A stretch of DNA of 64,000 nucleotides from UBA1479 sp002706405 (GCA_963972255.1 CAXATO010000016.1:1-64000), one strand, 5' to 3'; shown: positions 36,186 to 45,316, counted from the first letter of the stretch. Made by a program: numbers and translations. The notes: generated by a model not told the origin, from the letters alone.

Positions 36186-36380
36186 TCAAAAAAACAGCGG
36201 CAGCAGCAGAACCCCGATCACGATGATGGCGGCGCCGGCGAACTCAAGGAGCATGTCCTCGAACACTTCCTTCACCGTGCGTTCGTTCTTCGGGTGGGCG
36301 ACGATGAAGACGCGGATCACCAGGTAGATCAGAACCACTAGTAGAACGATGGCCGCGGGGCCGCCGGGAGACATGCTCAT
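36186..36380 (-). CDS. Small two-helix membrane protein
   Basis: A 64-residue protein with two hydrophobic helices (about residues 8-26 and 48-63) joined by a charged loop (AHPKNERTVKEVFEDM). The ATG at 36380 shares its A with the sixA stop (TGATG), so its translation depends on sixA. I do not recognise a family. The pairing with a phosphohistidine phosphatase is the only functional hint. Confidence 0.6.
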   Translation of the reverse strand: MSMSPGGPAAIVLLVVLIYLVIRVFIVAHPKNERTVKEVFEDMLLEFAGAAIIVIGVLLLPLFF

Positions 36381-36862
36381 CACGTGCTCAACAGCACGGG
36401 GCTCATGTGCCACAGGATCGTCCAATGGCCACCCGACTCCGTGATGATCGGATCACGCTCCAGGCAGACGACGGAAGCCGGGTCAAAGGCGATCACCCCG
36501 GCATTTGCATCGCCCGACGTCAGGAACGATGTAATGCGGCTCATGAAGGGATCGTGGCCGACGACCATGGTGTCCTCGGTCCATCCGGAGGCGGCCTCGA
36601 CCAGGCTGTCCAGGCGCGACGAGGGCTTCAGGTCGCGCATTTCCTCGACGATGCGCCCGGGGCCGATGACGGCCGATAGGTGTAGGGCGGTCTGCTGGGC
36701 GCGCAGGATTTCCGAATGGATGACCCGCGGCACCCGCACGCCGGCCCGGCCCAGGAACGAGGCCATGCGTTTCACATCCTTCAAGCCTTGCTCGCTAAGC
36801 GGCCTGTCGGGATTTTCATCCTTGGTCAGCGCCAGGCCGTGGCGCACGAGGTAGAGGCGCAT
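36380..36862 (-). CDS. sixA: Phosphohistidine phosphatase SixA-type
   Basis: A 160-residue histidine phosphatase. The catalytic RHG motif (YLVRHGLAL) is at residues 7-9, the second His in MVVGHDPFMSR, and Arg in ILRAQQTA. In enterobacteria SixA dephosphorylates His on the nitrogen phosphotransferase protein NPr and on ArcB. It starts at ATG 36862. A TATAAC -10 (minus strand 36918-36913) and a strong dyad (36933-36955) lie upstream. Confidence 0.88.
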   Translation of the reverse strand: MRLYLVRHGLALTKDENPDRPLSEQGLKDVKRMASFLGRAGVRVPRVIHSEILRAQQTALHLSAVIGPGRIVEEMRDLKPSSRLDSLVEAASGWTEDTMVVGHDPFMSRITSFLTSGDANAGVIAFDPASVVCLERDPIITESGGHWTILWHMSPVLLST

Positions 36863-36932
36863 GGAAGGCTTCCCTTCATTCGGTCTTTTTTTTATCGGTT
36901 AAGCACGGCCTTGTTATAGCACCCCGCGCCGT

Positions 36933-36955
36933 TCCGCCAAATTCTGTTTGGCGGA
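36933..36955. promoter_or_regulatory. Perfect dyad overlapping the sixA promoter
   Basis: TCCGCCAAA (36933-36941) and TTTGGCGGA (36947-36955) form a 9-bp perfect inverted repeat with spacer ttctg. It covers the -35 position of the putative sixA promoter (TATAAC at 36913-36918), so it may be a repressor site. No T-run follows it. Confidence 0.45.
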
Positions 36956-36993
36956 GACCGGGATCGTTCCGGAAGGGGCGGCGAACGGGCATG

Positions 36994-37019
36994 AAAAAAG
37001 CCGCAACAAGGCGGCTTTT
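36994..37019 (-). terminator. Intrinsic terminator of the atp operon
   Basis: aaaagccgc (36996-37004) pairs with gcggctttt (37011-37019), with T-runs on both strands, 23 bases past the atpC stop. It can work in both directions. Confidence 0.88.
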
Positions 37020-37041
37020 CTCACATTCGGTTGCCGGTTGG

Positions 37042-37443
37042 TCAGGGCGCGGCGGAAATCATCGCCTCGGCCACCTTCAGCTCGCTTTCGGCGGCGGCTT
37101 TCGCCTTGGCGTCAGCGGCATCGGCAAGCGCCTTTTGCGCGTCCTGCAGGCGCTGGCTGGCGGCGGCCTTGTCGATATCGGCGACGGGCGTTGCTTCTTC
37201 GACCAGGACCGTGCAGGTTTCCGGGTTCACTTCGACGAACCCGCCGGCGACGAAGATGCTGTTGGTCACCTTGCCGCCTTCGTGGATGTCGATGACGCCC
37301 GGACGTACGGTGCCGATCAGCAGCGAGTGGCCGGGCAGGACACCCAGGTCGCCTTCGCCGCCGGGAACGACGACCATGTCCACGGCCTGTGACGCCACCA
37401 GCTTTGTCGGCGAAACCAGATCGAATTGGATCGTATCGGCCAT
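37042..37443 (-). CDS. atpC: F1 ATP synthase epsilon subunit
   Basis: A 133-residue subunit of the central stalk. The N-terminal beta-sandwich has the family block GGEGDLGVLPGHSLLIGTVRPG, and the C-terminal helical hairpin (QRLQDAQKALADAADAKAKAAAES) can inhibit ATPase. It is the last gene of atpHAGDC, 31 bases after atpD. Confidence 0.95.
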   Translation of the reverse strand: MADTIQFDLVSPTKLVASQAVDMVVVPGGEGDLGVLPGHSLLIGTVRPGVIDIHEGGKVTNSIFVAGGFVEVNPETCTVLVEEATPVADIDKAAASQRLQDAQKALADAADAKAKAAAESELKVAEAMISAAP

Positions 37444-37473
37444 TATCGGATGTCCTTTGTTCGCACCAGTTCC

Positions 37474-38898
37474 TTAGGCGGCTTCCGCGGCCATCTTCTT
37501 GGCCTTTTCGATGGCCTCGTCAATGGTGCCGACCATGTAGAAGGCGGCTTCCGGCAGGTGATCGTATTCGCCTTCGACGATGCCCTTGAAGCCCTTGATG
37601 GTGTCTTCGAGGGACACCAGGACGCCCGGCGTGCCGGTGAACACTTCGGCGACGTGGAACGGCTGCGACAGGAAGCGCTGGATCTTACGGGCGCGCGACA
37701 CGGTCTGTTTGTCTTCTTCCGACAGTTCATCCATGCCCAGAATGGCGATGATGTCCTGCAGGGACTTGTAGGTCTGCAGGGTCTGCTGAACCTGGGTGGC
37801 GACGCCGTAATGTTCTTCACCGATGATCCGCGGATCAAGGATACGCGAGGTTGAATCGAGCGGATCCACGGCCGGGTAGATGCCGAGTTCGGCGATCTGG
37901 CGCGACAGCACCGTGGTCGCGTCCAGGTGGGCGAAGGAGGTGGCGGGCGCGGGGTCGGTCAAGTCATCGGCCGGGACGTAAATGGCCTGGACCGAGGTGA
38001 TCGAGCCCTTCTTGGTCGAGGTGATGCGTTCCTGCAGCATGCCCATGTCGGTGGCGAGCGTCGGCTGATAGCCCACGGCCGAGGGAATGCGGCCCAACAG
38101 CGCCGACACTTCCGAGCCGGCCTGGGTGAAGCGGAAAATGTTATCGATGAACAGCAGCACGTCCTGGCCTTCTTCGTCGCGGAAGTATTCCGCCTGCGCC
38201 AGGCCGGTCAGCGCCACGCGGGAGCGGGCCCCCGGGGGTTCGTTCATCTGACCGTAAACCAGCGCCGCCTTGGAATTGTTGCCTTCCAGGTCGATAACGC
38301 CCGATTCGATCATTTCGTGATAGAGGTCGTTGCCTTCGCGGGTACGTTCGCCGACACCGGCAAACACCGAATACCCGCCGTGGCCTTTGGCGACGTTGTT
38401 GATCAGTTCCATGATCAGCACCGTCTTGCCCACGCCGGCGCCGCCGAACAGGCCGATCTTACCACCCTTGGAGTAGGGCGCGATCAGGTCGACGACCTTG
38501 ATGCCCGTGGTCAGAATTTCGGTTTCCGTCGACTGCTCGGCAAAGCTCGGGGCCGAGCGGTGGATGGGGGCGCGGGACTTGGTCTTCACCGGGCCGCGTT
38601 CATCGACGGGATCGCCGATGACGTTCATGATGCGGCCCAGGGTCTCGGGACCCACGGGAACCGTGATGCTGTCGCCGGTATCGGTCACTTCGGCGCCGCG
38701 CTGCAGGCCGTCCGTGCTGTCCATGGCAACGGTGCGCACGGTGTTTTCACCCAGGTGCTGCGCCACTTCCAAAACCAGCAGACGGTCGCCGATCTTCAGG
38801 TGCAGGGCGTTCAAAATCGCCGGCAACTCGCCGTCGAATTTGACGTCCACCACGGCGCCCAGGACCTGGGACACTTTACCAACACTTTTCGTAGCCAT
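37474..38898 (-). CDS. atpD: F1 ATP synthase beta subunit
   Basis: A 474-residue catalytic subunit. The P-loop GGAGVGKTVLIMELI lies near residue 152, the catalytic Glu region GVGERTREGNDLY follows, and ALTGLTMAEYFRD-type sequence reads ALTGLAQAEYFRDEEGQD. Signature PAVDPLDSTSR is present. It works with alpha subunits in the F1 ring. Length is normal. Confidence 0.98.
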   Translation of the reverse strand: MATKSVGKVSQVLGAVVDVKFDGELPAILNALHLKIGDRLLVLEVAQHLGENTVRTVAMDSTDGLQRGAEVTDTGDSITVPVGPETLGRIMNVIGDPVDERGPVKTKSRAPIHRSAPSFAEQSTETEILTTGIKVVDLIAPYSKGGKIGLFGGAGVGKTVLIMELINNVAKGHGGYSVFAGVGERTREGNDLYHEMIESGVIDLEGNNSKAALVYGQMNEPPGARSRVALTGLAQAEYFRDEEGQDVLLFIDNIFRFTQAGSEVSALLGRIPSAVGYQPTLATDMGMLQERITSTKKGSITSVQAIYVPADDLTDPAPATSFAHLDATTVLSRQIAELGIYPAVDPLDSTSRILDPRIIGEEHYGVATQVQQTLQTYKSLQDIIAILGMDELSEEDKQTVSRARKIQRFLSQPFHVAEVFTGTPGVLVSLEDTIKGFKGIVEGEYDHLPEAAFYMVGTIDEAIEKAKKMAAEAA

Positions 38899-38927
38899 AC
38901 TCTTTCTAGCTCCCGTTCAAATCGTCT

Positions 38928-39818
38928 CTAGACCGCTTCCGCGCCCGAGATGATTTCGATGAGTTCCTTGGTGATAAATGCCTGACGTGTCCGGTTATAG
39001 GTCAGTGTCAGGTTGTCGATCATTTCCCCGGCGTTGCGGGTTGCGCTGTCCATGGCGGTCATGCGCGCACCGTGTTCCGACGCGGAGCTTTCCAGCAATG
39101 CCTGGAACAACTGCACCGCCATGTTGCGGGGCAGCAGGTCGGCCAGGATTTCCTGTTCTTCCGGCTCATACAGATAGATCGCGGCCGGACCGCTGGCTTT
39201 TTCCGTGTCGCCGTCCGTTTCCGGCGCCTGGAAGGGAATGATCTGCTGGTTCGTGACGATCTGCGTCATCGCCGACTGGAATCGGTTGAAGATGACGGTG
39301 CAGATGTCGAATTCACCGGCCTCGAACATTTCCGTGATCTTATCGGCAACGCTCTGAGCCTGCTCGTATTCGACGCCGCGCCGCCCAATGCCTTCAAAGG
39401 TGTCGACGATGTCGGCCTTGAAATCGCGGCGCAGGAGATCGCGGGCCTTTTTACCCACGCAGAGAATCTTGACGGTCTTGCCGTCGTTCTTGAGCTTGCG
39501 GGCCACACGGCGCACTTCGCGAACGATGGTGCCGTTGAAACCGCCGCACAAACCGCGGTCGGCGGTGCAGGCGACAAGAAGATGGGTGTTGTCTGAACCG
39601 GTTCCCGCCAACATCTTCGGCGCGCCGGTCGGATCCCCGATCGAAGCTCCGATGGCGGCAACCATGCCTTCCATGCGCTGCGCGTAAGGACGGGCGGCTT
39701 CCGCACCTTCCTGGGCGCGCCGCAATTTGGCGGCAGCCACCATTTTCATGGCGGAAGTGATCTTCTGCGTCGACTTGACGCTGTTGATCCTGATTTTCAG
39801 GTCCTTGAGCGAAGGCAT
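38928..39818 (-). CDS. atpG: F1 ATP synthase gamma subunit
   Basis: A 296-residue rotor shaft subunit. Its N-terminal coiled-coil (MPSLKDLKIRINSVKSTQK...ITSAMKMVAAAKLRRAQ) and C-terminal signature (RMTAMDSATRNAGEMIDNLTLTYN) are clear. It lies between atpA and atpD in the usual order. Confidence 0.97.
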   Translation of the reverse strand: MPSLKDLKIRINSVKSTQKITSAMKMVAAAKLRRAQEGAEAARPYAQRMEGMVAAIGASIGDPTGAPKMLAGTGSDNTHLLVACTADRGLCGGFNGTIVREVRRVARKLKNDGKTVKILCVGKKARDLLRRDFKADIVDTFEGIGRRGVEYEQAQSVADKITEMFEAGEFDICTVIFNRFQSAMTQIVTNQQIIPFQAPETDGDTEKASGPAAIYLYEPEEQEILADLLPRNMAVQLFQALLESSASEHGARMTAMDSATRNAGEMIDNLTLTYNRTRQAFITKELIEIISGAEAV

Positions 39819-39875
39819 GAAAGCGCTTTCCTCGTTCGTCCGTCAGGCGTGCGTTAAACCGGTCTTCGGCGTCCG

Positions 39876-41411
39876 TTAGGCCGCGAAAGACTTGGTGAAG
39901 TCGTCGAGGAATGCCGACAGCTTCTCCGTGGTGTCGTCGCTGAGCGCCTTTTCCTTGGTGATCGTCGCCAGGATATCGGCCCCCTTGTCACGGGCGGCGT
40001 CCAGCAGACGGCGCTCGTAGGCGGTGATGTCGTTGACGGCGACCTTATCGGTGTAGCCCTTCACGCCGGCGAAGATGACGACGACCTGTTCGGCCACGGT
40101 CAGCGGCGAATACTGCGGCTGCTTCAGAAGTTCGGTCAGGCGGGCACCACGGGCCAGAAGGCGCTGGGTCGACGGGTCCAGGTCCGACGCGAACTGGGCG
40201 AAGGCGGCCATTTCGCGATACTGGGCCAGTTCCAGCTTGATCGAGCCGGCGACCTGCTTCATGGCCTTGGTCTGGGCGGCGGAACCGACGCGCGACACTG
40301 ACAGGCCGACGTTCACGGCCGGGCGGATGCCCTTATAGAACAGTTCCGTTTCCAAGAAGATCTGGCCGTCCGTGATCGAGATCACGTTGGTCGGGATATA
40401 GGCGGAAACGTCACCGGCCTGGGTTTCGATGACCGGCAGGGCGGTCAGCGAACCGGCGCCCAGTTCGTCGTTCATCTTGGCCGCGCGCTCGAGCAGGCGG
40501 GAGTGCAGATAGAAGACGTCGCCCGGATAGGCTTCGCGGCCCGGCGGACGGCGCAGCAGCAGGGACATCTGACGATAGGCGACGGCCTGTTTGGACAGAT
40601 CGTCATAGAAGATGACGGCATGCATGCCGTTGTCGCGGAAATATTCGCCCATGGCACAGCCCGTGTAGGGGGCCAGGAACTGCAGCGGCGCCGGCTCGGA
40701 TGCGGTCGAGGCGACGACGATGGAATACTTCAGGGCGTCGTAATCTTCGAGAGTCTTGACCAGCTGGGCCACGGTGGACCGCTTCTGGCCGACGGCGACA
40801 TAGACGCAGTAGAGCTTCTCCGACTCGTCCTTGGCGTTCTCGTTGACCGACTTCTGGTTCAGGATGGTGTCGATGATGACGGCGGTCTTGCCGGTCTGGC
40901 GGTCGCCGATGATCAGTTCGCGCTGGCCGCGGCCGACCGGGATCAGGCTGTCGATGGCCTTGAGGCCGGTCTGCACCGGTTCATGCACCGATTTCCGGGG
41001 AATGATGCCGGGCGCCTTGACTTCGACCAGGGAGCGTTCGGTGGTGTCGATGTCGCCCTTGCCGTCGATCGGGTTGCCGAGCGCGTCGACGACGCGGCCC
41101 AACAGAGCCTTGCCGACGGGGACGTCAACGATGTCGCCGGTCCGCTTGACCGTGTCGCCTTCCTTGATGTCTCGGTCGTCGCCGAAAATAACGATACCGA
41201 CGTTGTCGGTTTCCAGGTTCAGCGCCATCCCTTTGATGCCGCCGGGGAATTCGACCATTTCGCCGGCCTGGACCTGGTCCAGACCATAGACGCGGGCAAT
41301 ACCGTCACCGACGGACAGCACCTGGCCGACTTCCGCGACCTCGGCTTCCGAACCGAAGTCGGCAATCTGTTTCTTGAGAATGGCGGAGATTTCCGCGGCG
41401 CGGATTTCCAT
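39876..41411 (-). CDS. atpA: F1 ATP synthase alpha subunit
   Basis: A 511-residue non-catalytic nucleotide-binding subunit. The P-loop GDRQTGKTAV is near residue 170 and the ATP synthase signature PAVNVGLSVSRVGS is near residue 365. N-terminal helix MEIRAAEISAILKKQI contacts the delta subunit. Normal length and order. Confidence 0.98.
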   Translation of the reverse strand: MEIRAAEISAILKKQIADFGSEAEVAEVGQVLSVGDGIARVYGLDQVQAGEMVEFPGGIKGMALNLETDNVGIVIFGDDRDIKEGDTVKRTGDIVDVPVGKALLGRVVDALGNPIDGKGDIDTTERSLVEVKAPGIIPRKSVHEPVQTGLKAIDSLIPVGRGQRELIIGDRQTGKTAVIIDTILNQKSVNENAKDESEKLYCVYVAVGQKRSTVAQLVKTLEDYDALKYSIVVASTASEPAPLQFLAPYTGCAMGEYFRDNGMHAVIFYDDLSKQAVAYRQMSLLLRRPPGREAYPGDVFYLHSRLLERAAKMNDELGAGSLTALPVIETQAGDVSAYIPTNVISITDGQIFLETELFYKGIRPAVNVGLSVSRVGSAAQTKAMKQVAGSIKLELAQYREMAAFAQFASDLDPSTQRLLARGARLTELLKQPQYSPLTVAEQVVVIFAGVKGYTDKVAVNDITAYERRLLDAARDKGADILATITKEKALSDDTTEKLSAFLDDFTKSFAA

Positions 41412-41426
41412 TTTCGGGATCCCCTC

Positions 41427-41978
41427 TTATCGCAGGCTTAAGCGAAGTTGCTGAAGTTTGGTTTTGATCGAGGAATCGATCATACGTGAACCGATCTTGA
41501 CCACGAGGCCGCCCAGAAGATCTTCATCTACCCGGGCGTCCACGGCGACTTTCGCGCCCATGGCCTTTTTCAGTCCGTCCTCGATCGCTTGACGCTGTTT
41601 GTCGCTCAGCGCCTGGGCGGACGTGACCTCGGCGGTCATTTCACCCCGGTGCTGGGCCAAGATACCGTGAAACTGCGTGATCATGGCGGTCAGCGCGAAC
41701 AAACGACGGTTCTGCGCGACGACACCAACGAAATGCTTGGTTAGCTCGGAAACCCCGGCCTTGGTCAGGATCGCATCCATGGCGGCGATCTGGCTGTCAC
41801 GGGCAATGACCGGAGAGCGGATCAGGCGCGCCAGGTCGGCACTGCCATCGACCATGTCACGGATCGCGGCCAGATCCTGGGCGACCGTGTCCAGCTGCTT
41901 GTCGGCCTCAGCCAATTCAAAAAGGGCGGTCGCGTAGCGACCTGCAAGGCCGGAAGCGCCTGCGATATCCGATGACAC
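41427..41978 (-). CDS. atpH: F1 ATP synthase delta subunit
   Basis: A 183-residue peripheral-stalk subunit (OSCP-like), with an N-terminal helical bundle (GLAGRYATALFELAEADKQ) and the C-terminal signature VDARVDEDLLGGLVVKIGSRMIDSSIKTKLQQL. It starts at GTG 41978 and is the first gene of the F1 operon. The membrane Fo genes (atpIBEF) are not in this window, as expected in alphaproteobacteria where F1 and Fo genes are split. Confidence 0.95.
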   Translation of the reverse strand: MSSDIAGASGLAGRYATALFELAEADKQLDTVAQDLAAIRDMVDGSADLARLIRSPVIARDSQIAAMDAILTKAGVSELTKHFVGVVAQNRRLFALTAMITQFHGILAQHRGEMTAEVTSAQALSDKQRQAIEDGLKKAMGAKVAVDARVDEDLLGGLVVKIGSRMIDSSIKTKLQQLRLSLR

Positions 41979-42045
41979 CTGGGAAACCCCTTAATTAAGT
42001 TTTTTTACGGACCCTTGAATGCCGGCCTCGGCTAGGATTTGCGCC

Positions 42046-42081
42046 TAAAAAAACAGCCGAAATCCCGCCAATTCCGGCGGG
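42046..42081 (-). terminator. Probable priA terminator
   Basis: On the minus strand cccgcc (42081-42076) pairs with ggcggg (42069-42064). Downstream, after cggct, comes a seven-T run (42053-42047). An alternative pairing of gccg with cggc brings the stem next to the T-run. Confidence 0.5.
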
Positions 42082-42150
42082 CCCCGCCTGAAAAGCGCGG
42101 CCAGTCCTACCACAGAGGTTTCGCGCATGCAACCAGAGTCGCCCGGGTTT

Positions 42151-42167
42151 TTTCACAGACTGTGAAA
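42151..42167. promoter_or_regulatory. 17-bp dyad upstream of the atp operon
   Basis: TTTCACAG-A-CTGTGAAA (42151-42167) is a perfect palindrome about a single central base, 173-190 bases before the atpH start and 55 bases past the priA stop. The T-run lies on the wrong side for a minus-strand terminator, so a protein-binding site is more likely. Confidence 0.5.
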
Positions 42168-42221
42168 GACCTCCGATTGGACCCGTATCGGGGGTATTTT
42201 CAAGGTCGATTGCACGGTCCC

Positions 42222-44438
42222 TCACATGAACGAATAAGGGTCCACATCGATCAGCACGCGAACCTTTTTCGGAATGCTGGCGCGCTTGATCCAGGCCCGC
42301 ACCAAAGGCTGCACCGCCGTGCCGCGCCCGGCCTTCAACAACAGCCGGCGGCGATGGCGGCCTCGGATCATGGCGAGCGGCGCCGGGGCCGGCCCCAGGA
42401 CCTGGATATCGGCCCCTTTCGGGGCCGCGCGGCCGAGCGCGCGGGCACCGGCATCGACCGCAGCCTCATCCGTGCCCGACACGATGACACCGACCAGGCG
42501 GCCGTAAGGCGGCATATGGGCCTCTTCGCGGCCCTTGGCCTCGGCCGCCAGGAAGGCCGCCCGGTCGCCTTGCTGGATCGCCGCCATCACCGGATGTTCG
42601 GGCATGAAGGTCTGGATCAGCACGCGGCCCGGGCGGTCCGCCCGCCCGGCCCGGCCGGCGACCTGGTAAAGCAGCTGATAGGTGCGCTCCGCCGCCCGCA
42701 GGTCGCCGCCGGACAATCCCAGGTCCGCGTCGATCACGCCGACCAGGGTCAGCAGCGGGAAATGGTAGCCCTTGGCGACGATCTGGGTGCCGATGATCAG
42801 GTCGACCTCATGGGCTTCGATGCGGTGGACGAACTCGCGCGCCGTGCGCTGATTGTACAGATTGTCCGATGTCGCCATGGCGATGCGGGCGTCGGGGTAG
42901 AGGGCGCGGACCTCTTCCTCCAGGCGCTCGACCCCCGGCCCGCAGGGCACCAGCGAATCCTCGGTCCCGCATTCCGGACAGGCGGGGGGCGGGGCCATCT
43001 GGTAGCCGCAATGGTGGCATTGCAGGCGCTGCAGCAGCCGGTGTTCGACCAGCCATGCCGTGCATTGCGGACATTGCAGGCGGTGGCCGCAGGTTCGGCA
43101 CAGGGTCAGTGGCGCGTAGCCCCGGCGGTTGAGGAACAGCAGGGCCTGTTCGCCGCGCTCGATCGTCGCCGTCACGGCCTCGCGCAGCGGCGGGGACAAC
43201 CACTGCCCGCGCTGCGGGGGCGTCTTGGTCATGTTGACCAGTTCGATATCAGGCAGGTCGGCGCCGCCGTGGCGCGCCGGCAGATGCAGATGGGTGTAGC
43301 GGCCCCGGTCGACATTGGCCTGGGTTTCCAAAGACGGGGTGGCGGAGACCAGAACCACGGGGATGCGGCCCAGCCGGGCGCGCACTACGGCCATGTCGCG
43401 GGCGTTGTAGACGACGCCTTCTTCCTGCTTGAAGGATCCGTCGTGTTCCTCGTCGATGATGATCAGGCCCAAATCCCGGAACGGCAGGAACAGGGCCGAG
43501 CGCGCGCCCACCACCACGTCGGCCTGGCCAAGCGCCACATGGCGCCAGGTTTCCCGCCGCTGGGCCTGGGTCACTTCCGAATGCCACAAGGCCGGCTGGC
43601 TGCCGAAGCGGGCCTGAAAGCGCTCCAACCATTGCGCCGACAGGGCGATTTCCGGCAGCAGCACCAGGACCTGGCGGCCCTGGTTGATGGCTTCGGCCAC
43701 GGCCTGCAGATAGACCTCGGTCTTGCCCGATCCCGGCACGCCTTCCAGAACCTGGACGGAAAATCCGTCGTGCACGGCCGCGCTCAGCGAATCGGCTGCC
43801 GCCGCCTGTTCCGCCGACAGGTCCGGGCCGGGGCGGTCCAGGTCCGGCGGCGTCGGCGGGGGAAAGGTCGGCAGGTCGCAGGCGACCAGCCCGCCGACCT
43901 TGGCCAGGCCGGTGACCACGCCGGGCGTGACGCCGGCAAGACGGGCGAGCTCCGCCGCCTGGCGGGGCGGGCCGTCGCCGGCGGCGGCGAGCACGCGGTC
44001 GCGGGCCGGTGTCATCTTGAGGTTGGGCAGGGGATCGGCGGGGCGGTAGCCGGTCAATGCCTTGGGCGGCTCCAGCGCTTCCGGCACGCTCAGCGCCATG
44101 CGCAGGACCGCCCCCGGCGAGTTCAAGGTGTAGTCGGCGACCCAGTCGACGAAGGCCATGGCCTCAGCGGTCATGGGCGGCGCGTCGAGGCGCCCGACGA
44201 CTTCTTTCATCTTGGCGTCGGGCACGTCGCCGGTGCCGGGGCCCCAGACGACGCCGACCATGCGGCGCGGGCCCAGGGGAACGCGTACGAAGTCGCCCGC
44301 CGTCAGGGTCAGGTCCGCCGGCACCCGGTAATCATAGGCATCGGCCAGGGGCAGCGGCAGGCGCACGGCGACCCGCGTTCCCGGCGGGAACGGTGTCGCG
44401 TCATCAGGGCGGGCGTCTGTCATGTCGGCGTCTGTCAT
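42222..44438 (-). CDS. priA: Primosomal protein N-prime, replication restart helicase
   Basis: A 738-residue DNA helicase that restarts stalled forks. The N-terminal DNA-binding domain (about 1-110) is followed by the Walker A motif GVPGSGKTEVYL and the box IIDEEHDGSFKQEE. Eight zinc-binding cysteines lie in two groups (CRTCGHRLQCPQC and CHHCGY...CPECG), and the C-terminal helicase motif GTQIVAKGYHFP follows. The start is ATG 44438; ATG 44423 is also possible. It is divergent from the DUF484-xerC pair. Confidence 0.95.
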   Translation of the reverse strand: MTDADMTDARPDDATPFPPGTRVAVRLPLPLADAYDYRVPADLTLTAGDFVRVPLGPRRMVGVVWGPGTGDVPDAKMKEVVGRLDAPPMTAEAMAFVDWVADYTLNSPGAVLRMALSVPEALEPPKALTGYRPADPLPNLKMTPARDRVLAAAGDGPPRQAAELARLAGVTPGVVTGLAKVGGLVACDLPTFPPPTPPDLDRPGPDLSAEQAAAADSLSAAVHDGFSVQVLEGVPGSGKTEVYLQAVAEAINQGRQVLVLLPEIALSAQWLERFQARFGSQPALWHSEVTQAQRRETWRHVALGQADVVVGARSALFLPFRDLGLIIIDEEHDGSFKQEEGVVYNARDMAVVRARLGRIPVVLVSATPSLETQANVDRGRYTHLHLPARHGGADLPDIELVNMTKTPPQRGQWLSPPLREAVTATIERGEQALLFLNRRGYAPLTLCRTCGHRLQCPQCTAWLVEHRLLQRLQCHHCGYQMAPPPACPECGTEDSLVPCGPGVERLEEEVRALYPDARIAMATSDNLYNQRTAREFVHRIEAHEVDLIIGTQIVAKGYHFPLLTLVGVIDADLGLSGGDLRAAERTYQLLYQVAGRAGRADRPGRVLIQTFMPEHPVMAAIQQGDRAAFLAAEAKGREEAHMPPYGRLVGVIVSGTDEAAVDAGARALGRAAPKGADIQVLGPAPAPLAMIRGRHRRRLLLKAGRGTAVQPLVRAWIKRASIPKKVRVLIDVDPYSFM

Positions 44439-44507
44439 AGGGGCGTCCGGGGTTCCCTTGGGGGCGCGGCGATGTGCCCGTCCTATGGGGGCGGGGGTGC
44501 TTGGCAT

Positions 44508-44513
44508 TATAAT
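44508..44513 (+). promoter_or_regulatory. -10 element for DUF484-xerC
   Basis: Perfect TATAAT at 44508-44513, 54 bases before the DUF484 start. I see no good -35 at 16-18 bases upstream. Flanking ctatgggggc and cataggggcg are near repeats. Confidence 0.45.
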
Positions 44514-44566
44514 AGGGATCATAGGGGCGCGCCTTCACCGCGCGTGAGTACGAAAGGACCCAAGGG

Positions 44567-45316
44567 ATGTCCCAAGGTAAGGACGATGTCACCGCCGAGA
44601 CCCTGGAAACGGCGGATATCCGCCTGTCGGACGACGATGTGGCCGAATTCCTGGTGGCCCATCCCGACTTCTTCCGCGAGCGCCTGGAAGTGCTGTCCTT
44701 CATGAACATGCCGGGCCGATTCGCCCAGGACGTTCCTCAGGAAGGGGCCCAGGTGGTGGATTTCCAGCAAGCCCTGTTGAACCAGCAGAAAGAGGCGGTC
44801 GAGGAACTGCGCGAATGCGTGCGCGACGTGATCGAGACCTCGCGCTCCAACATGTCGGTGCAGCAGCGCACTCATGCGGCCGTGTTGGCCCTTCTGGGCG
44901 CGCGCGATTTCGAGTCCCTGATCCGTGTCGTCAATGACGACCTGGCCCGGCTTTTGGATGTCGATGTGGTCTGCGTCGGCTACGAGCCGTCGGACAATCC
45001 TCTTTCCTGGCTGATCTCGCCGGAAATCGCCGACCTGAAACCGGGCCTGGTCGATGCCCTGCTGGGGGCGGGCGGCCCGGCCAAGCTGTATCGTGATATC
45101 GCCGATGACGGCTCCGTATTCGGGGCCGCCGCCGGCCTGGTGCAATCCGCCGCCGTGGCGCGCCTGCGCCCCGGTCAGCGCACGCCCGTGGGCCTGATGG
45201 CGCTGGGATCGCGCTCCGATTCGTTTTTCCAGCCGGGCCAGGGCACGGAACTGGTGGTGTTCCTCGCCCGCGTGCTGGAAAACTGCATCGACCGCATGCA
45301 GGAACCCTCGATGTGA
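44567..45316 (+). CDS. DUF484-family protein (GAF-like)
   Basis: A 249-residue protein of the DUF484 family. Its N-terminus (SDDDVAEFLVAHPDFFRERLEVLSFM) and the GAF-like second half (LIRVVNDDLARLLDVDVVCVGYEP) are typical. The function is unknown, but the gene is found just before xerC in many proteobacteria, and here the xerC start overlaps its stop by four bases. Confidence 0.9.
   Translation: MSQGKDDVTAETLETADIRLSDDDVAEFLVAHPDFFRERLEVLSFMNMPGRFAQDVPQEGAQVVDFQQALLNQQKEAVEELRECVRDVIETSRSNMSVQQRTHAAVLALLGARDFESLIRVVNDDLARLLDVDVVCVGYEPSDNPLSWLISPEIADLKPGLVDALLGAGGPAKLYRDIADDGSVFGAAAGLVQSAAVARLRPGQRTPVGLMALGSRSDSFFQPGQGTELVVFLARVLENCIDRMQEPSM

Larger units (their letters stand above)
41979..42221. 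promoter_or_regulatory. priA to atpH intergenic region
   Basis: 243 bases without a gene. It holds the priA terminator-like structure (42046-42081), a 17-bp perfect dyad (42151-42167), and an AT-rich stretch (ttaattaag, 41991-41999) just before the atpH start. The atp promoter must lie here, but I cannot fix a -35/-10 pair with confidence. Confidence 0.5.

Noticed and set aside
42039..44705. Very long open frame opposite priA
   Set aside because: It is antisense to an intact, motif-rich priA, and its composition (His, Gln, Asp, Arg-rich) is what GC-rich reverse frames give.
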